Positions 35,964 to 45,525 of a stretch of DNA of 64,000 bases are shown here, piece after piece (the stretch's first letter is position 1; each line of letters starts with the position of its first letter). The notes under the pieces were generated by a model. It did no database searches and was not told where the DNA came from. It was given only the letters and a program-made list of their open reading frames with translations. The translations under genes and the position numbers were made by a program. This DNA comes from Verrucomicrobiota bacterium (lineage in GTDB: Bacteria > Verrucomicrobiota > Verrucomicrobiia > Chthoniobacterales > SZAS-18). The stretch is from contig JAFAXH010000124.1 of the NCBI GenBank assembly GCA_019241085.1, positions 26,127 through 90,126 on the forward strand, given 5' to 3'.

Positions 35964-37439
35964 TCAGTCGGCGCTCGTTTCTTCGCGGCCGCGGAGCTTG
36001 AACAAAATCGGCAAGCCGCGATACGGCTCCAACTCGCGCAACTTGGTTTCCAGATAGCGCCGGTAGCCGTCGGTGAGCAGCGCCGGGTCGTTGACGAAGA
36101 GCAGAAAAGCCGGCACCGGCACGGGCGCGGCATTCCTCCGCTCGTGCTCGATCTGCGTGGCGTAGAGCAGCTTGAAGCGCCGGTTGGCCACGAGCGGCGG
36201 CGGCTGGAGTTCGAGCGCGGCGCGCAAGGCGCGGTTAAGCGGGCCCGTGGCGAGCTTGCGTTGCGCCGCAGCGCGCACGTCCGCCAGCGCGGAAGTGAGA
36301 CGCGGCAGGTCGTCACCGCGCAACGCCGACAGCGCGATGAACGGAACGTGCGGCAGGAAAAACAGCTCGGCCCGCGCGCGTTCGAGCCATTCCTGGCGAA
36401 AGGCGTGCAACTCGCGGCCAGCTTCTTTTTTGCCAACCCGGCGTGCGTTGCCCTCGACCATGGGCGGTGCGAGCAAATCCCATTTGTTGACGGCAACGAG
36501 GCAGGGCTTGTTCGCCTTTTGCACGAGGCCGGCGATCTGGCGGTCCTGCGAGGTGACGCCGGCGCTGGCGTCGATGACGAGCACGCAGAGGTCGGCGCGG
36601 CGGACGGATTTTTCCGAGCGCATGGCGGAAAAAATCTCGGCGGAATTGTCGCGCTTGCCGCGATGGCGCAAACCGGCCGTATCGATGAGCACATACGGCT
36701 GGCCGTCGAGCACGCAGGGAATATCGACGGCGTCGCGCGTGGTGCCGGCGACTTCGCTGACGATGGTGCGTTGCGCGCCGAGCAGCGCATTGGTCAGCGA
36801 GCTTTTGCCAACGTTTGGCCGGCCGATGAGCGCGAGGCGGGGAACGGTGGATTGGGAAATTTCTTCTGACGACGAAGATGCGGCGTCCGGCGACGGTGCA
36901 ACAACCGGCGGCAACCAGCGCTCGATGGCGGCTACGAGCGGGTTGATGCCGCGGCCGTGGGCGGCGCTGACGGCGTAGGTTTCGGCGAAGCCGAGCCGGG
37001 CAAAGTCGGCGGTGAGCGCGGCGTGCGCGTCGAGTTCCGGCTGGTCGATTTTATTGATGACGAGCAGCACTGGCTTGCCGCCGGCCCGGCGCAGACGCGC
37101 GGCGAGATCGAGATCGACGGGCGTCAATCCCGCGCGGCCATCGACGACGAAAAGAATGACCGCCGCGGCGGCAATGGCGATCTCGGCTTCGGCGCGCACC
37201 CGCGCGGTGAAGCCGCCGTCCACATCGGCGCCGATGCCGCCGGTGTCGAAGATTTCAAACGGCGCGCCGCTGCCCAGCCGGCACTCCGCGGAGAGCCGGT
37301 CGCGCGTGATCCCGGGTTGATCGTGGACGATGGCGATCTGCCGGCCGGCAAGGCGGTTGAACAAAGCGGATTTGCCGACGTTGGGCCGGCCCACGATGGC
37401 GGCGACGCGGGCAGCAACGGGCAGGGCAGGGGCTTCCAT
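35964..37439 (-). CDS. der: ribosome-assembly GTPase Der (EngA)
   Basis: A tandem-GTPase protein of about 491 residues needed for 50S ribosome assembly. The first G domain has GRPNVGKSA, DTGGIG and NKIDQ. The second has GRPNVGKSS, DTAGLR and NKWD, and a C-terminal KH-like domain follows (LLYATQIEHERR). The start is uncertain: ATG 37439 is used, though ATG 37454 or GTG 37469, right after the pgsA stop, are possible. It follows pgsA in one transcription unit. Confidence 0.93.
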   Translation of the reverse strand: MEAPALPVAARVAAIVGRPNVGKSALFNRLAGRQIAIVHDQPGITRDRLSAECRLGSGAPFEIFDTGGIGADVDGGFTARVRAEAEIAIAAAAVILFVVDGRAGLTPVDLDLAARLRRAGGKPVLLVINKIDQPELDAHAALTADFARLGFAETYAVSAAHGRGINPLVAAIERWLPPVVAPSPDAASSSSEEISQSTVPRLALIGRPNVGKSSLTNALLGAQRTIVSEVAGTTRDAVDIPCVLDGQPYVLIDTAGLRHRGKRDNSAEIFSAMRSEKSVRRADLCVLVIDASAGVTSQDRQIAGLVQKANKPCLVAVNKWDLLAPPMVEGNARRVGKKEAGRELHAFRQEWLERARAELFFLPHVPFIALSALRGDDLPRLTSALADVRAAAQRKLATGPLNRALRAALELQPPPLVANRRFKLLYATQIEHERRNAAPVPVPAFLLFVNDPALLTDGYRRYLETKLRELEPYRGLPILFKLRGREETSAD

Positions 37440-37469
37440 GGGAACCGGCAGCATACCACAGTTCCGCAC

Positions 37470-38060
37470 TCATTTTTCCGCGCCCGCCTCGCCTGCCGGA
37501 TGGCCCTGGAGCTGCCCGATGCCATCGCGCACATACGCGATACCGGAGAGGAAGGTGAACACGCCGGCGGCCACGACCGGCCATTGCGGCGGCGGCCAGC
37601 GAAAGCCGAGCATGACCCACGCGATGGCGATCATTTGCAAGACCGTGGCGATCTTGCCGGTCCAGCGCGGACGCACCTGGACGGTGCCGTTCAAGTAGTG
37701 CAATCCGAAGCTGCCGGCGACGACGATGATGTCGCGTGAAATCACCAGCACCGGGAACCAGAGCGGAAAACGGTAGCCCCAATCGGTGAACGTGAGCGTG
37801 AGCAAGCCGGCGAGGAGCAAGCCCTTGTCGGCGATGGGATCGAGGATCGCGCCGAGCCGGCTGCGCTGGTTGTAACGGCGCGCGATGTAGCCGTCGAGAC
37901 CATCGCTCGCCGCGGCTATCAGGAAGACGACAATCGCCGCGAAGCGTTCCCATTCTTCCGGTTCACGCTCGCGCACACTATCGCCGTAATAAACCGCGAG
38001 CAGGACGAAGATGGGGATCAGCCCGATGCGGACGATGGTGATCTTGTTGGGCAGCGTCAT
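37470..38060 (-). CDS. pgsA: CDP-diacylglycerol-glycerol-3-phosphate 3-phosphatidyltransferase
   Basis: A 196-residue integral membrane enzyme making phosphatidylglycerophosphate, the first committed step to phosphatidylglycerol and cardiolipin. The CDP-alcohol phosphotransferase signature D-x2-DG-x2-AR-x8-G-x3-D-x3-D is present as SDGLDGYIARRY...LGAILDPIADK near residues 53-83. Hydrophobic segments flank it on both sides (IGLIPIFVLLAVYYG). The start MTLPNKITIVRIGLIP is typical for PgsA. Its stop touches the start region of der. Confidence 0.93.
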   Translation of the reverse strand: MTLPNKITIVRIGLIPIFVLLAVYYGDSVREREPEEWERFAAIVVFLIAAASDGLDGYIARRYNQRSRLGAILDPIADKGLLLAGLLTLTFTDWGYRFPLWFPVLVISRDIIVVAGSFGLHYLNGTVQVRPRWTGKIATVLQMIAIAWVMLGFRWPPPQWPVVAAGVFTFLSGIAYVRDGIGQLQGHPAGEAGAEK

Positions 38061-38119
38061 GGCACCTTTGGACGCGCCAGAATCGCTGCCGCGAAGGCGT
38101 GCGGCGTCCGTTTTTCAAA

Positions 38120-39478
38120 TCAAATCACCCGACTCGCCACGGGCGTCGTGCTGGCTGGGTTCCCGACCGGCTCGACCGACGGCGCGGTGGCTGCATTCGC
38201 CGCTGCCTCACCGGCATTGACGCGGCGATAAATCGCCAGCGTGGCAGCCAGTCCGCAGGCGGCGGCAAATGTCATCCAATACGCCGGCGCGGCTTTGTTG
38301 TGGGTTTTCTCGATGAGCCAGGTGGAAACCAAAGGCGTGTTGCCGCCAAACAGCGCCGTCGCCAAACTGTAGGCGAGCGAAAAACCGGCGGTGCGGACGT
38401 TCACGGGCACCACTTCGGTCAGCGCGACGACCATCGCGCCGTTGTAGCTGCCGTAGATGAACGAGAGCCACAACAGGACGATCAACATGCGGGCAAAGCT
38501 CGGCGCCGCTACGAGCCACGCGAGCGCGGGATAAACCGTCAAAATGGCGAGGGTGCAAAAAACGAGCAGGATCGGCTTCCGACCAATGCGATCCGAGAGC
38601 GCGCCCATGACGGGCAGCCAGATCAAGTTCGAGACGCCGACGCAAAACGTCACGATGAGGCTGTCCACTTCGCTGAGCTTGAGCACGCTTTTGCCGAAGG
38701 TTGGCGTGTAAACCGTGATGAGATAAAATGAAACGGTAGTCATCACCACGAGCAACATGCCTTCGAGCACGATGGCCCAGTTGGCGAAGATGGAGCGGAA
38801 GATTTCCTGCGTCGAAGGCCGATGCTTGCGCGCCTGAAATTCCGCCGTCTCCTGCAACGAGCGCCGGATGATGAAAAGAAACGGCACGATCAGGCAGCCG
38901 ATGAAAAACGGCACCCGCCAACCCCAGGCGGCCACATCCTCCGTCGAGAGTGTCTTGTTCAAAGTGTAACCGATGATCGCCGCGAAGATGATGGCGACCT
39001 GCTGACTGGCCGATTGCCAGCTCACGTAAAAACCCTTGTGCCCCGGCGTGGCCATTTCAGCGAGATAAACCGACACGCCGCCCAGCTCGACGCCGGCGGA
39101 AAATCCCTGGAGCAACCGGCCGACGAGCACGAGCAACGGAGCCAGCAAGCCAATGGTCGCGTAGCCCGGCACAAAGGCGATGAGCACCGTGCCCATCGCC
39201 ATGATGCCGAGTGTGGTGATGAGTCCCTGCCGTCGCCCGACGCGGTCCACGTAGGCACCGAGAAAAATCGCGCCGAGCGGTCGCATGAGAAAGCCGGCGC
39301 TGAACGTCGTGAAAGTAAGTATCAGCGAGGCGAACTGGCTGCTGGTCGGAAAAAAGGCGCGCGAGATGTGCGTGGCGTAGAACCCGAACAGAAAGAAATC
39401 GAACATCTCCAGGAAGTTTCCGCTCGTGACGCGGAAGACCGTGCCGATCTTCGATTGGGAGGAGGTTGGGGGATTCAT
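38120..39478 (-). CDS. MFS transporter, metabolite:H+ symporter family (citrate/tricarballylate-like)
   Basis: A 452-residue, 12-helix transporter. The N-terminus [18 protein letters not shown], the loop [18 protein letters not shown] and [20 protein letters not shown] match the metabolite:H+ symporter branch that includes the citrate carriers CitA/TcuC. The substrate is therefore probably a di- or tricarboxylate, by family and not by proof. It stands alone, with a REP-like palindrome upstream and pgsA downstream in the same direction. Confidence 0.83.
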   Translation of the reverse strand: MNPPTSSQSKIGTVFRVTSGNFLEMFDFFLFGFYATHISRAFFPTSSQFASLILTFTTFSAGFLMRPLGAIFLGAYVDRVGRRQGLITTLGIMAMGTVLIAFVPGYATIGLLAPLLVLVGRLLQGFSAGVELGGVSVYLAEMATPGHKGFYVSWQSASQQVAIIFAAIIGYTLNKTLSTEDVAAWGWRVPFFIGCLIVPFLFIIRRSLQETAEFQARKHRPSTQEIFRSIFANWAIVLEGMLLVVMTTVSFYLITVYTPTFGKSVLKLSEVDSLIVTFCVGVSNLIWLPVMGALSDRIGRKPILLVFCTLAILTVYPALAWLVAAPSFARMLIVLLWLSFIYGSYNGAMVVALTEVVPVNVRTAGFSLAYSLATALFGGNTPLVSTWLIEKTHNKAAPAYWMTFAAACGLAATLAIYRRVNAGEAAANAATAPSVEPVGNPASTTPVASRVI

Positions 39479-39579
39479 AAAAGAACGGGGGAGTGCCTGA
39501 GTTTAAGTCAACTAGTTTGCATTGACGAGCTTTCTTCTTTGCGCAGGTAGGAACGGCTCGCCGGGCCGTCTAAAGATTC

Positions 39580-39604
39580 AGGGACGTTTCGGCGAAACGT
39601 CCCT
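39580..39604. repeat. REP-like palindrome, type A
   Basis: AGGGACGTTTCG, one central base, then its reverse complement, identical in arms to the copy at 8544-8568 and ending 12 bp from the priA stop. Another imperfect palindrome, ACGGCTCGCCGGGCCGT, lies just before it at about 39553-39569. Confidence 0.85.
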
Positions 39605-39615
39605 ACCTCTGCTGC

Positions 39616-41877
39616 TCAAAGCAGTTGAAACGGATCGATGTCCACGGCGACCTGAACGTCTTCGGGCAGCGTCAATTTTTCCAGGACGACGCGCAGATGG
39701 CGCGAGAGTTTCAGCGGGTTGCGGGCGCGCAGCAAAAGCTGGAAACGCCAGTGGCCTTTCAGCCGTTCCAGCGGCGCGGGCGCGGGTTCGCCGAGCGTGA
39801 CGCCGGGCGGGAGATTTTCGCGCAAGCGGCGGTGCAACGTTTCGCAGCAAAACTTCCCGCGCTCCTGGTGCGGACAGCGCAGCGTGACGAGCGCGAGGTG
39901 CAGGAACGGCGGAAAATCGCACTGCGCGCGGAAGCCGCTTTCCTGTTCCCAAAAACCGGCGAAATCGTGGTGCCGCGCGAACTGAATGCTCGGCGAAAAC
40001 GGCGTGAACGATTGCACGAACACTTCGCCTTCGGTCTCGCCGCGACCGGCGCGGCCGGCGACTTGCGTGAGCAGTTGAAACGTCCGCTCGCCGGCGCGGA
40101 AATCGGGCAGGTGCAGCGCGAGGTCGGCGTTGATGATGCCGACGAGCGTGACGTTCGGAAAGTGCAAGCCTTTCGCGATCATTTGCGTGCCAACGAGAAT
40201 GTCGATCTTGCCGGTGCGGAAAGCCGTGAGCGTTTCGCGGAACGCGTCTTTTTTCGTCATCGCGTCCGCGTCCATGCGGCGCACGACGGCCTTGGGAAAA
40301 ACTTTGCCGACGACTTCTTCGACGCGCTCCGTGCCGAGGCCGGCTTGCCGAATCGCCGGGTCGCGACACTCCGGGCAACGCGTTGGCAGCGCGGCTTGGT
40401 GGCCGCAAAGATGGCAGACAAGGCGGTTCATCTGCCGATGCACGGTGAGCGCGACGGAGCAGGCGACGCATTTGTGAACGTGGCCGCAGACCGGGCAAAC
40501 GAGCGAGGTCGCGAACCCGCGGCGGTTCAAGAACAGGATCGTCTGCTCTTTTTTTTCGAGCCGGTCGCCGATGGCGGCGCGGAGTTTTTCGCTGAGCACG
40601 ATGGGCTGCGCGGAATGGCGGCCCTGGCGTTGCGATTCGGTGCGCAGATCGACGATGCGCATCCGCGGCATCCGGCGGTCGTCGATGCGCTGGGGCAATT
40701 CGACAAGCCGGTATTTGCCGGTGGCGGCGTTGTGAAAACTCTCCAGGCTCGGCGTCGCGCTGCCGAGGAGCACGACGCAATTTTCTTCCAACGTCGCGCG
40801 CAGCACGGCGATGTCGCGGCCGTGGTAACGCGGCGCTTCTTCCTGCTTGTAGGAATTCTCGTGCTCCTCATCGACGACGATGATGCCGAGGTTCGTCAGC
40901 GGCGCGAAGACGGCTGAGCGCGCGCCGATGACGACCGCCGCGCGGCCGTCGCGAATCTTGTGCCATTCATCGTGCCGCTCGCCGTCGGAAAGGTGCGAGT
41001 GCAACACGGCGACCTCGTGCTGGGTCGGCTCGAAACGCGATTTGAAACGCTCGACGGTTTGCGGCGTGAGCGAGATTTCCGGCACGAGCACGAGCGCCGT
41101 GCGCCCGCGTTCGAGCGCCAGCGCGATGGCTTGCAAATAAACCTCCGTCTTGCCGCTGCCGGTGACGCCGTGGAGCAGGATCGGCCGTTTGCCGGCGCTG
41201 CCCGGCGCGGCGTCGAGCGCCTCGCGGGCTGCGAGCAACGCGGCGGCTTGATCGGCGGAAAGCGTCTGCGGCGGACTGGCCAAAAATTGCTCGCCTTCGT
41301 AGGGATCGCGCGCGACGGCGGCGGCCGCGGTGACGAGCCAGCCGGCTTTGGCGAGGGCGTTGAGCGTGGTGTGCGTCGCGCCGCATTCGGTCAACAACGG
41401 CGCGACGGCGACTGGTTCGCCGAGGGCGTTGCGCGCGAGGGCTTCGAGCAACTCGGCCTGGCGCGGCGCGCGTTTTTTCAACGTCGCAAGATCGTCGTTC
41501 GACGGCAGGCGCAGGAGCCGGGCGTGGAGTTGTTTTTTGTAATTCACGGCGGCCTCGCGGATGACCTGCGGCAACACGGCGCGCATCGCCGTTTCCACCG
41601 CGCAGCAATAGTAATCGGCCATCCAGCGCGCCATCGTGATGAGCACGGTGCTGAGGATCGGTTTGCCGTTGTGGAGGGCACCGGCGAGCGGTCGCAACTT
41701 TTCCGCTGGCACGGGGCTTTCCGCCGGCAGATCGACGACGGTGCCGAGCGCGGCGGCGCGTTCGCGAAAGGGCACCCGCACGCGGCTGCCGACTTGGACC
41801 AGGCCGACGAGCGCCGGCGGCACGCGGTAGTCGAACTCGCGGTCGGCCGAGCGGTCGATGATGACGCGGGCGAACAT
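39616..41877 (-). CDS. priA: primosomal helicase PriA
   Basis: About 753 residues. PriA restarts stalled replication forks. ATG 41877 starts with MFARVIIDRSADREFDY, the normal N-terminal DNA-binding domain; the longer open frame upstream is not needed. Helicase motifs are Walker A VTGSGKTEVY (about 250), the DEEH box VVDEEHENSYKQ, and later NRRGF and GTQMIAKGLHFP. The zinc-binding cysteines are visible in CPVCGHVHKCVACS, CHLCGHQ and RCPECRD. All expected domains are present and the length is normal. Confidence 0.95.
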   Translation of the reverse strand: MFARVIIDRSADREFDYRVPPALVGLVQVGSRVRVPFRERAAALGTVVDLPAESPVPAEKLRPLAGALHNGKPILSTVLITMARWMADYYCCAVETAMRAVLPQVIREAAVNYKKQLHARLLRLPSNDDLATLKKRAPRQAELLEALARNALGEPVAVAPLLTECGATHTTLNALAKAGWLVTAAAAVARDPYEGEQFLASPPQTLSADQAAALLAAREALDAAPGSAGKRPILLHGVTGSGKTEVYLQAIALALERGRTALVLVPEISLTPQTVERFKSRFEPTQHEVAVLHSHLSDGERHDEWHKIRDGRAAVVIGARSAVFAPLTNLGIIVVDEEHENSYKQEEAPRYHGRDIAVLRATLEENCVVLLGSATPSLESFHNAATGKYRLVELPQRIDDRRMPRMRIVDLRTESQRQGRHSAQPIVLSEKLRAAIGDRLEKKEQTILFLNRRGFATSLVCPVCGHVHKCVACSVALTVHRQMNRLVCHLCGHQAALPTRCPECRDPAIRQAGLGTERVEEVVGKVFPKAVVRRMDADAMTKKDAFRETLTAFRTGKIDILVGTQMIAKGLHFPNVTLVGIINADLALHLPDFRAGERTFQLLTQVAGRAGRGETEGEVFVQSFTPFSPSIQFARHHDFAGFWEQESGFRAQCDFPPFLHLALVTLRCPHQERGKFCCETLHRRLRENLPPGVTLGEPAPAPLERLKGHWRFQLLLRARNPLKLSRHLRVVLEKLTLPEDVQVAVDIDPFQLL

Positions 41878-42041
41878 GGCTGTTTGGGTGAAAAAGCGTG
41901 GACGCGCGGGCAGCCGCGAATCCGGGGCAACAGCGTAAAACAGATTTCGCCCGAGAGCCACGCGCGCGGCTCGACATTCCACGGCGCTTTTCTACACTCT
42001 CCTCGCTGCGCGGCCCGTGAGCGCTGCTTCTCCACGATTTC

Positions 42042-42677
42042 ATGCTGCGTGTTCTGTTCCGGCTCGCCTTTGGCTGCGCGCTCCTCGTCGCGCTCGCGGG
42101 CGGCTGGCTGCTTTGGCGTTCGCCGGACCCGTTTTATGACGCCTCGGAAATGCTCGCCTACCGGCGTTACCATCGCTTCGACCAGCTCATCACCGACGCG
42201 GCCAGGCGGCAGAGTGTGGACCCGTTGCTGATCAAAGCGGTGATCTGGCGCGAAAGCCGGTTCCAGCCGGAAAAGGAAGGCAACGCCGGCGAGCGCGGGC
42301 TGATGCAAATCACGAGCGCGGCGGCGGCGGAATGGGCGAAGAGCGAACGCGGCGGCGCGCTGCTGCCGCAGGATTTGTTTGACCCGCGGACCAACATCGA
42401 GGCCGGCACCTGGCTACTCGCGCGCGCCTTGCGCCGCTGGCAGGCGCAGTCGGTGGATAATCCGGTGCCGTTTGCGCTGGCGGAATACAACGCCGGCCGC
42501 AGCCGGGTGCAGCGCTGGGTCGCCGCGGCGGGCGACCGGGATCGGGATCCGGCGAAGCCTGGCAACCAAATCAGCGGCGGCGATCTGGAAGAGCGCATCG
42601 GTTTTCCGGGCACGCGCCAATACGTGCAGGACGTGCAGGGCCGGGCGGAGTTTTATCGCAAGCGCGGGCGGCTGTGA
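42042..42677 (+). CDS. lytic transglycosylase (SLT domain)
   Basis: A 211-residue protein with an N-terminal hydrophobic anchor or signal (LRVLFRLAFGCALLVALAGGWLLW) and one SLT domain. It has VDPLLIKAVIWRESRFQPE with the catalytic Glu in the ES-R motif, GERGLMQI, NIEAGTWLLARAL and AEYNAGRSRVQRW. It cleaves peptidoglycan glycan strands in the periplasm. No phage or secretion genes adjoin it, so it looks like a housekeeping enzyme. Confidence 0.9.
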   Translation: MLRVLFRLAFGCALLVALAGGWLLWRSPDPFYDASEMLAYRRYHRFDQLITDAARRQSVDPLLIKAVIWRESRFQPEKEGNAGERGLMQITSAAAAEWAKSERGGALLPQDLFDPRTNIEAGTWLLARALRRWQAQSVDNPVPFALAEYNAGRSRVQRWVAAAGDRDRDPAKPGNQISGGDLEERIGFPGTRQYVQDVQGRAEFYRKRGRL

Positions 42678-42803
42678 GCCGCCGTGGAGCGCAGCCCGAA
42701 GTGGTCTGCCCGCCAGACCCAGCATCTCGGCTTGTGTAATGCCGCGCAAACTGGCAAACTTCCTTTGCCATCGGTTTGTCCGTGGTGTTGTGCAGCCGTT
42801 TTT

Positions 42804-43751
42804 ATGAACCGTTTTTATGCCACGCTGCTTCTCTGTTTGACGCTCGTCGCGCTGCGGCCAAACGTCGGGTTTGCCATCATTTTGTATGACACGGGCGATC
42901 CCTCGGCCAACACCACGCGACCCAACGGGCCCAACGGGTTTGGCTGGGATTTTCAAGGCCAGATCGGCAGTTTTCTTGGCACCGCGATTGCGCCCAATTA
43001 TTTCATCACCGCGCAGCACTTCGGCATTTTTGCCAACGGCACAAATTTCACATATCAGGGCAGCACCTTTCAAACGACAGCCTCGTTTACGGATACGGGC
43101 AGCGACCTGGTAATTTATCAAGTAAATGGCACCTTCAACAGCTACGCGTCGCTCTACACGAATGCCGGCGGCGAAGTCGGCCAGGGGCTTTACGTGTTTG
43201 GCCGCGGCACGCAGCGCGGCGCGCAGATTCTCGTGGGCAGCGGTAACAATCAGCATCTCGCAGGCTGGGGCTGGGGCGCGAGCGACGGTGTGCAGCGCTG
43301 GGGGCAAAACACGGTGTCCGCGGTGGAGAACGGCTTTGTCGAGGCGGCGTTTGACCAGATCAGCGGCGTGAACGAAGCCGCTCTCTCCGCTGGCGATAGC
43401 GGCGGCGGCCTCTTTATCCAGGACGGCGGCGTGTGGAAGCTGGCGGGAATCAACTACGCGGTCAGCGGGCCGTATAGTTACAACAGCGACGGCTCGGGCG
43501 CGTTCAACGCATCGCTCTTCGACGCGCGCGGGCTTTACGAAAACAACGGCACTTCCTACACGCTCGACTCCGGCTCGACCCCTGTGCCGAGCCTGTTAGC
43601 CGCCACGGAAATCGCGGGCCGTCTCTCCTTTATCGATTCCGTGGTGGTGCCCGAGCCGGGAGCCGGCTGGTGCGTGCTCGCCGGGTTGTCGGCCTGGGTG
43701 GCGCGGGTGGTTTGGCGCCGACGCACCCGACGCGGGCACGCTGCCGCGTGA
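42804..43751 (+). CDS. S1-like serine protease with a PEP-CTERM sorting signal
   Basis: About 315 residues from ATG 42804. A signal peptide (ATLLLCLTLVALRPNVGFA) comes first, then a trypsin-like domain with a possible triad: His in NYFITAQHFG, Asp in DTGSDLVIY, Ser in SAGDSGGGLF. The last 35 residues are VVPEPGAGWC, a hydrophobic segment and a basic RRRTRRG end. That is the PEP-CTERM layout processed by exosortase, which attaches proteins to the cell surface or extracellular polymer. No exosortase gene is in the window. The protease role is inferred from the triad and fold motifs. The upstream part of the long open frame is not used. Confidence 0.78.
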   Translation: MNRFYATLLLCLTLVALRPNVGFAIILYDTGDPSANTTRPNGPNGFGWDFQGQIGSFLGTAIAPNYFITAQHFGIFANGTNFTYQGSTFQTTASFTDTGSDLVIYQVNGTFNSYASLYTNAGGEVGQGLYVFGRGTQRGAQILVGSGNNQHLAGWGWGASDGVQRWGQNTVSAVENGFVEAAFDQISGVNEAALSAGDSGGGLFIQDGGVWKLAGINYAVSGPYSYNSDGSGAFNASLFDARGLYENNGTSYTLDSGSTPVPSLLAATEIAGRLSFIDSVVVPEPGAGWCVLAGLSAWVARVVWRRRTRRGHAAA

Positions 43752-43844
43752 CGCGACGTGCTATCGGCTTGGCCCGGATGTGCAAAGAGTCTGGCGTCAT
43801 TCGTTTCTTTGCGTGAAGCTGCCTTTCGCGCATCACGCGTTTGC

Positions 43845-45443
43845 ATGAATACTCCGCCGCCCCCGCCGCCGCCTTCACCCTACGGTTCGCCGCCGCCACA
43901 ATCTCCGCCGCCCCCCTCGGCTTCCTCCACCGCGCAGACCTGGGGCGGGCAGCATCCGCAGCAACCGCCGGTTGCGCCGGGTTATCCTTATCAGCAGGGA
44001 CAATATCCACAGCCCGGCTATCCCGTCATGCAGCCGCAGGCGCCGCGTCCTTCGTGGGCGCCGTTTTTTTGGATCATGGGAATTTTGGGGCTGATCGGAG
44101 TTTTAGTTGTCACGACGTTTTTCTGGCTCTACGGCAGCAAGGTTAAAGAGATGTTCCAGCAGGCGACTGCCGACGTGCGGCAGGGGAATCGGCAGACCAC
44201 TGCTTCAACCTCGCCCACGCCGGAGCCAGAGTCGCAGCCGTCGCAAGCGTCCTCCCCGGCAACGACGAATGCGTCCTCGCCGACGCCTGCCTCGCAAACG
44301 GCGGATGCGCAGTTCAAGGAAGGCGAGCGGCTTTACGACGCGAAGCAATACGCCGAGGCGCAGCGCATTTTCCGCCAGGCCGCCGCGAGCGGGCAGACGC
44401 GGGCGATGGTTTATCTCGGCTACATGTATGAGAACGGCCAGGGCGTGACCAAGGATTGGTCGCAGGCTTACACCTGGTATCGGCAGGCGGCCGACCGCGG
44501 GGATGCCGACGCGCGGTGCCGGGTGGGCCTTTGTTATCTCAATGGCTGGGGAGTCCAGCAGGATGTGACGGAAGGTGTGCGCTGGATTCGCCAGTCCGCG
44601 GAGGCGGGCGATGCGGACGGCCAGTATCAACTGGCGGTGCTCTACGCCCATGGGCCGGGCGTCACGCCAGACCGCGCGAGGTCATTTGAGTGGATGCAGA
44701 AGGCGGCGGACAACGGCAGCGTCAATGCCCAGTCCGGTCTCGGCGTGGCTTACATGAACGGCACCGGCACGACGCGGAATTACGCGGAAGCGTTGAAGTG
44801 GTTCCGCAAAGCCATGGACGGCGGCAGCGATTTTGCACGGTCCGGCCTCGGGATTCTTTACATGAATGGCTGGGGCGTGCCGCAGGATTATTCGAAGGCT
44901 TACATCTTTTTCCAAAACTCCGCCGACAAAGGAGAATCCGAAGGCCAGTTCGGCCTGGGTTATTTGTATATGACAGGCAAAGGCGTGGCGAAGGATTACA
45001 ACAAAGCGTTGGAGTTGATCCGCCAATCCGCCGACCAAGGTCAGGACGATGGCCAGTGGGCGCTCGCTTTCATGTATGAAAAAGGCTGGGGCGTGCCGCA
45101 GGATTACGCGAAAGCGCTGACGTGGTATCAAAAAGCCGCCGAGGGCGGACACGCCGACGCCGAGTGCGCGATCGGGTTTTTCTACCTCAACGGCATGGGC
45201 GTGCCAAAGGATTACGCGCAGGCGCTGATCTGGTTCAAGAAAGCGGCCGAACAACCGGTTGTCGTCTCCAGCGGCCGGTCGGACGCGTTGTCGAACATCG
45301 GCTGGATGTATGAAAACGGCGTCGGCGTGGCCAAGGACAACGCCCAAGCCGTGCAATGGTATCGCCGCGCTGCGGCGGAAGGGAGCGCATCGGCGCAAAA
45401 AGCCTTGGTGCGGCTGGGGGATCGTCGGAGCACTTCGTCTTAA
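43845..45443 (+). CDS. Sel1-repeat protein with a proline-rich N-terminus and one membrane anchor
   Basis: About 532 residues from ATG 43845. The first 60 residues are Pro/Ser/Gln/Tyr-rich. One transmembrane segment follows (FWIMGILGLIGVLVVTTFFWLYG, near 75-100), then a Ser/Thr/Pro linker. The rest, from about residue 160, is about ten Sel1-like repeats of roughly 36 residues, with units such as AMVYLGYMYENGQGVTKDWSQA and ALIWFKKAAEQ. Sel1 repeats are helical protein-contact solenoids often linked to membrane or envelope assembly. The binding partner is unknown. Confidence 0.88.
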   Translation: MNTPPPPPPPSPYGSPPPQSPPPPSASSTAQTWGGQHPQQPPVAPGYPYQQGQYPQPGYPVMQPQAPRPSWAPFFWIMGILGLIGVLVVTTFFWLYGSKVKEMFQQATADVRQGNRQTTASTSPTPEPESQPSQASSPATTNASSPTPASQTADAQFKEGERLYDAKQYAEAQRIFRQAAASGQTRAMVYLGYMYENGQGVTKDWSQAYTWYRQAADRGDADARCRVGLCYLNGWGVQQDVTEGVRWIRQSAEAGDADGQYQLAVLYAHGPGVTPDRARSFEWMQKAADNGSVNAQSGLGVAYMNGTGTTRNYAEALKWFRKAMDGGSDFARSGLGILYMNGWGVPQDYSKAYIFFQNSADKGESEGQFGLGYLYMTGKGVAKDYNKALELIRQSADQGQDDGQWALAFMYEKGWGVPQDYAKALTWYQKAAEGGHADAECAIGFFYLNGMGVPKDYAQALIWFKKAAEQPVVVSSGRSDALSNIGWMYENGVGVAKDNAQAVQWYRRAAAEGSASAQKALVRLGDRRSTSS

Positions 45444-45525
45444 AAACGAACTCGCTGCCGCCGGCTCAGCGCAGCGGGAGCAGACCTGATGCAGGAAAGC
45501 GGGAAAACGGCGGCTGCGGAACTGG

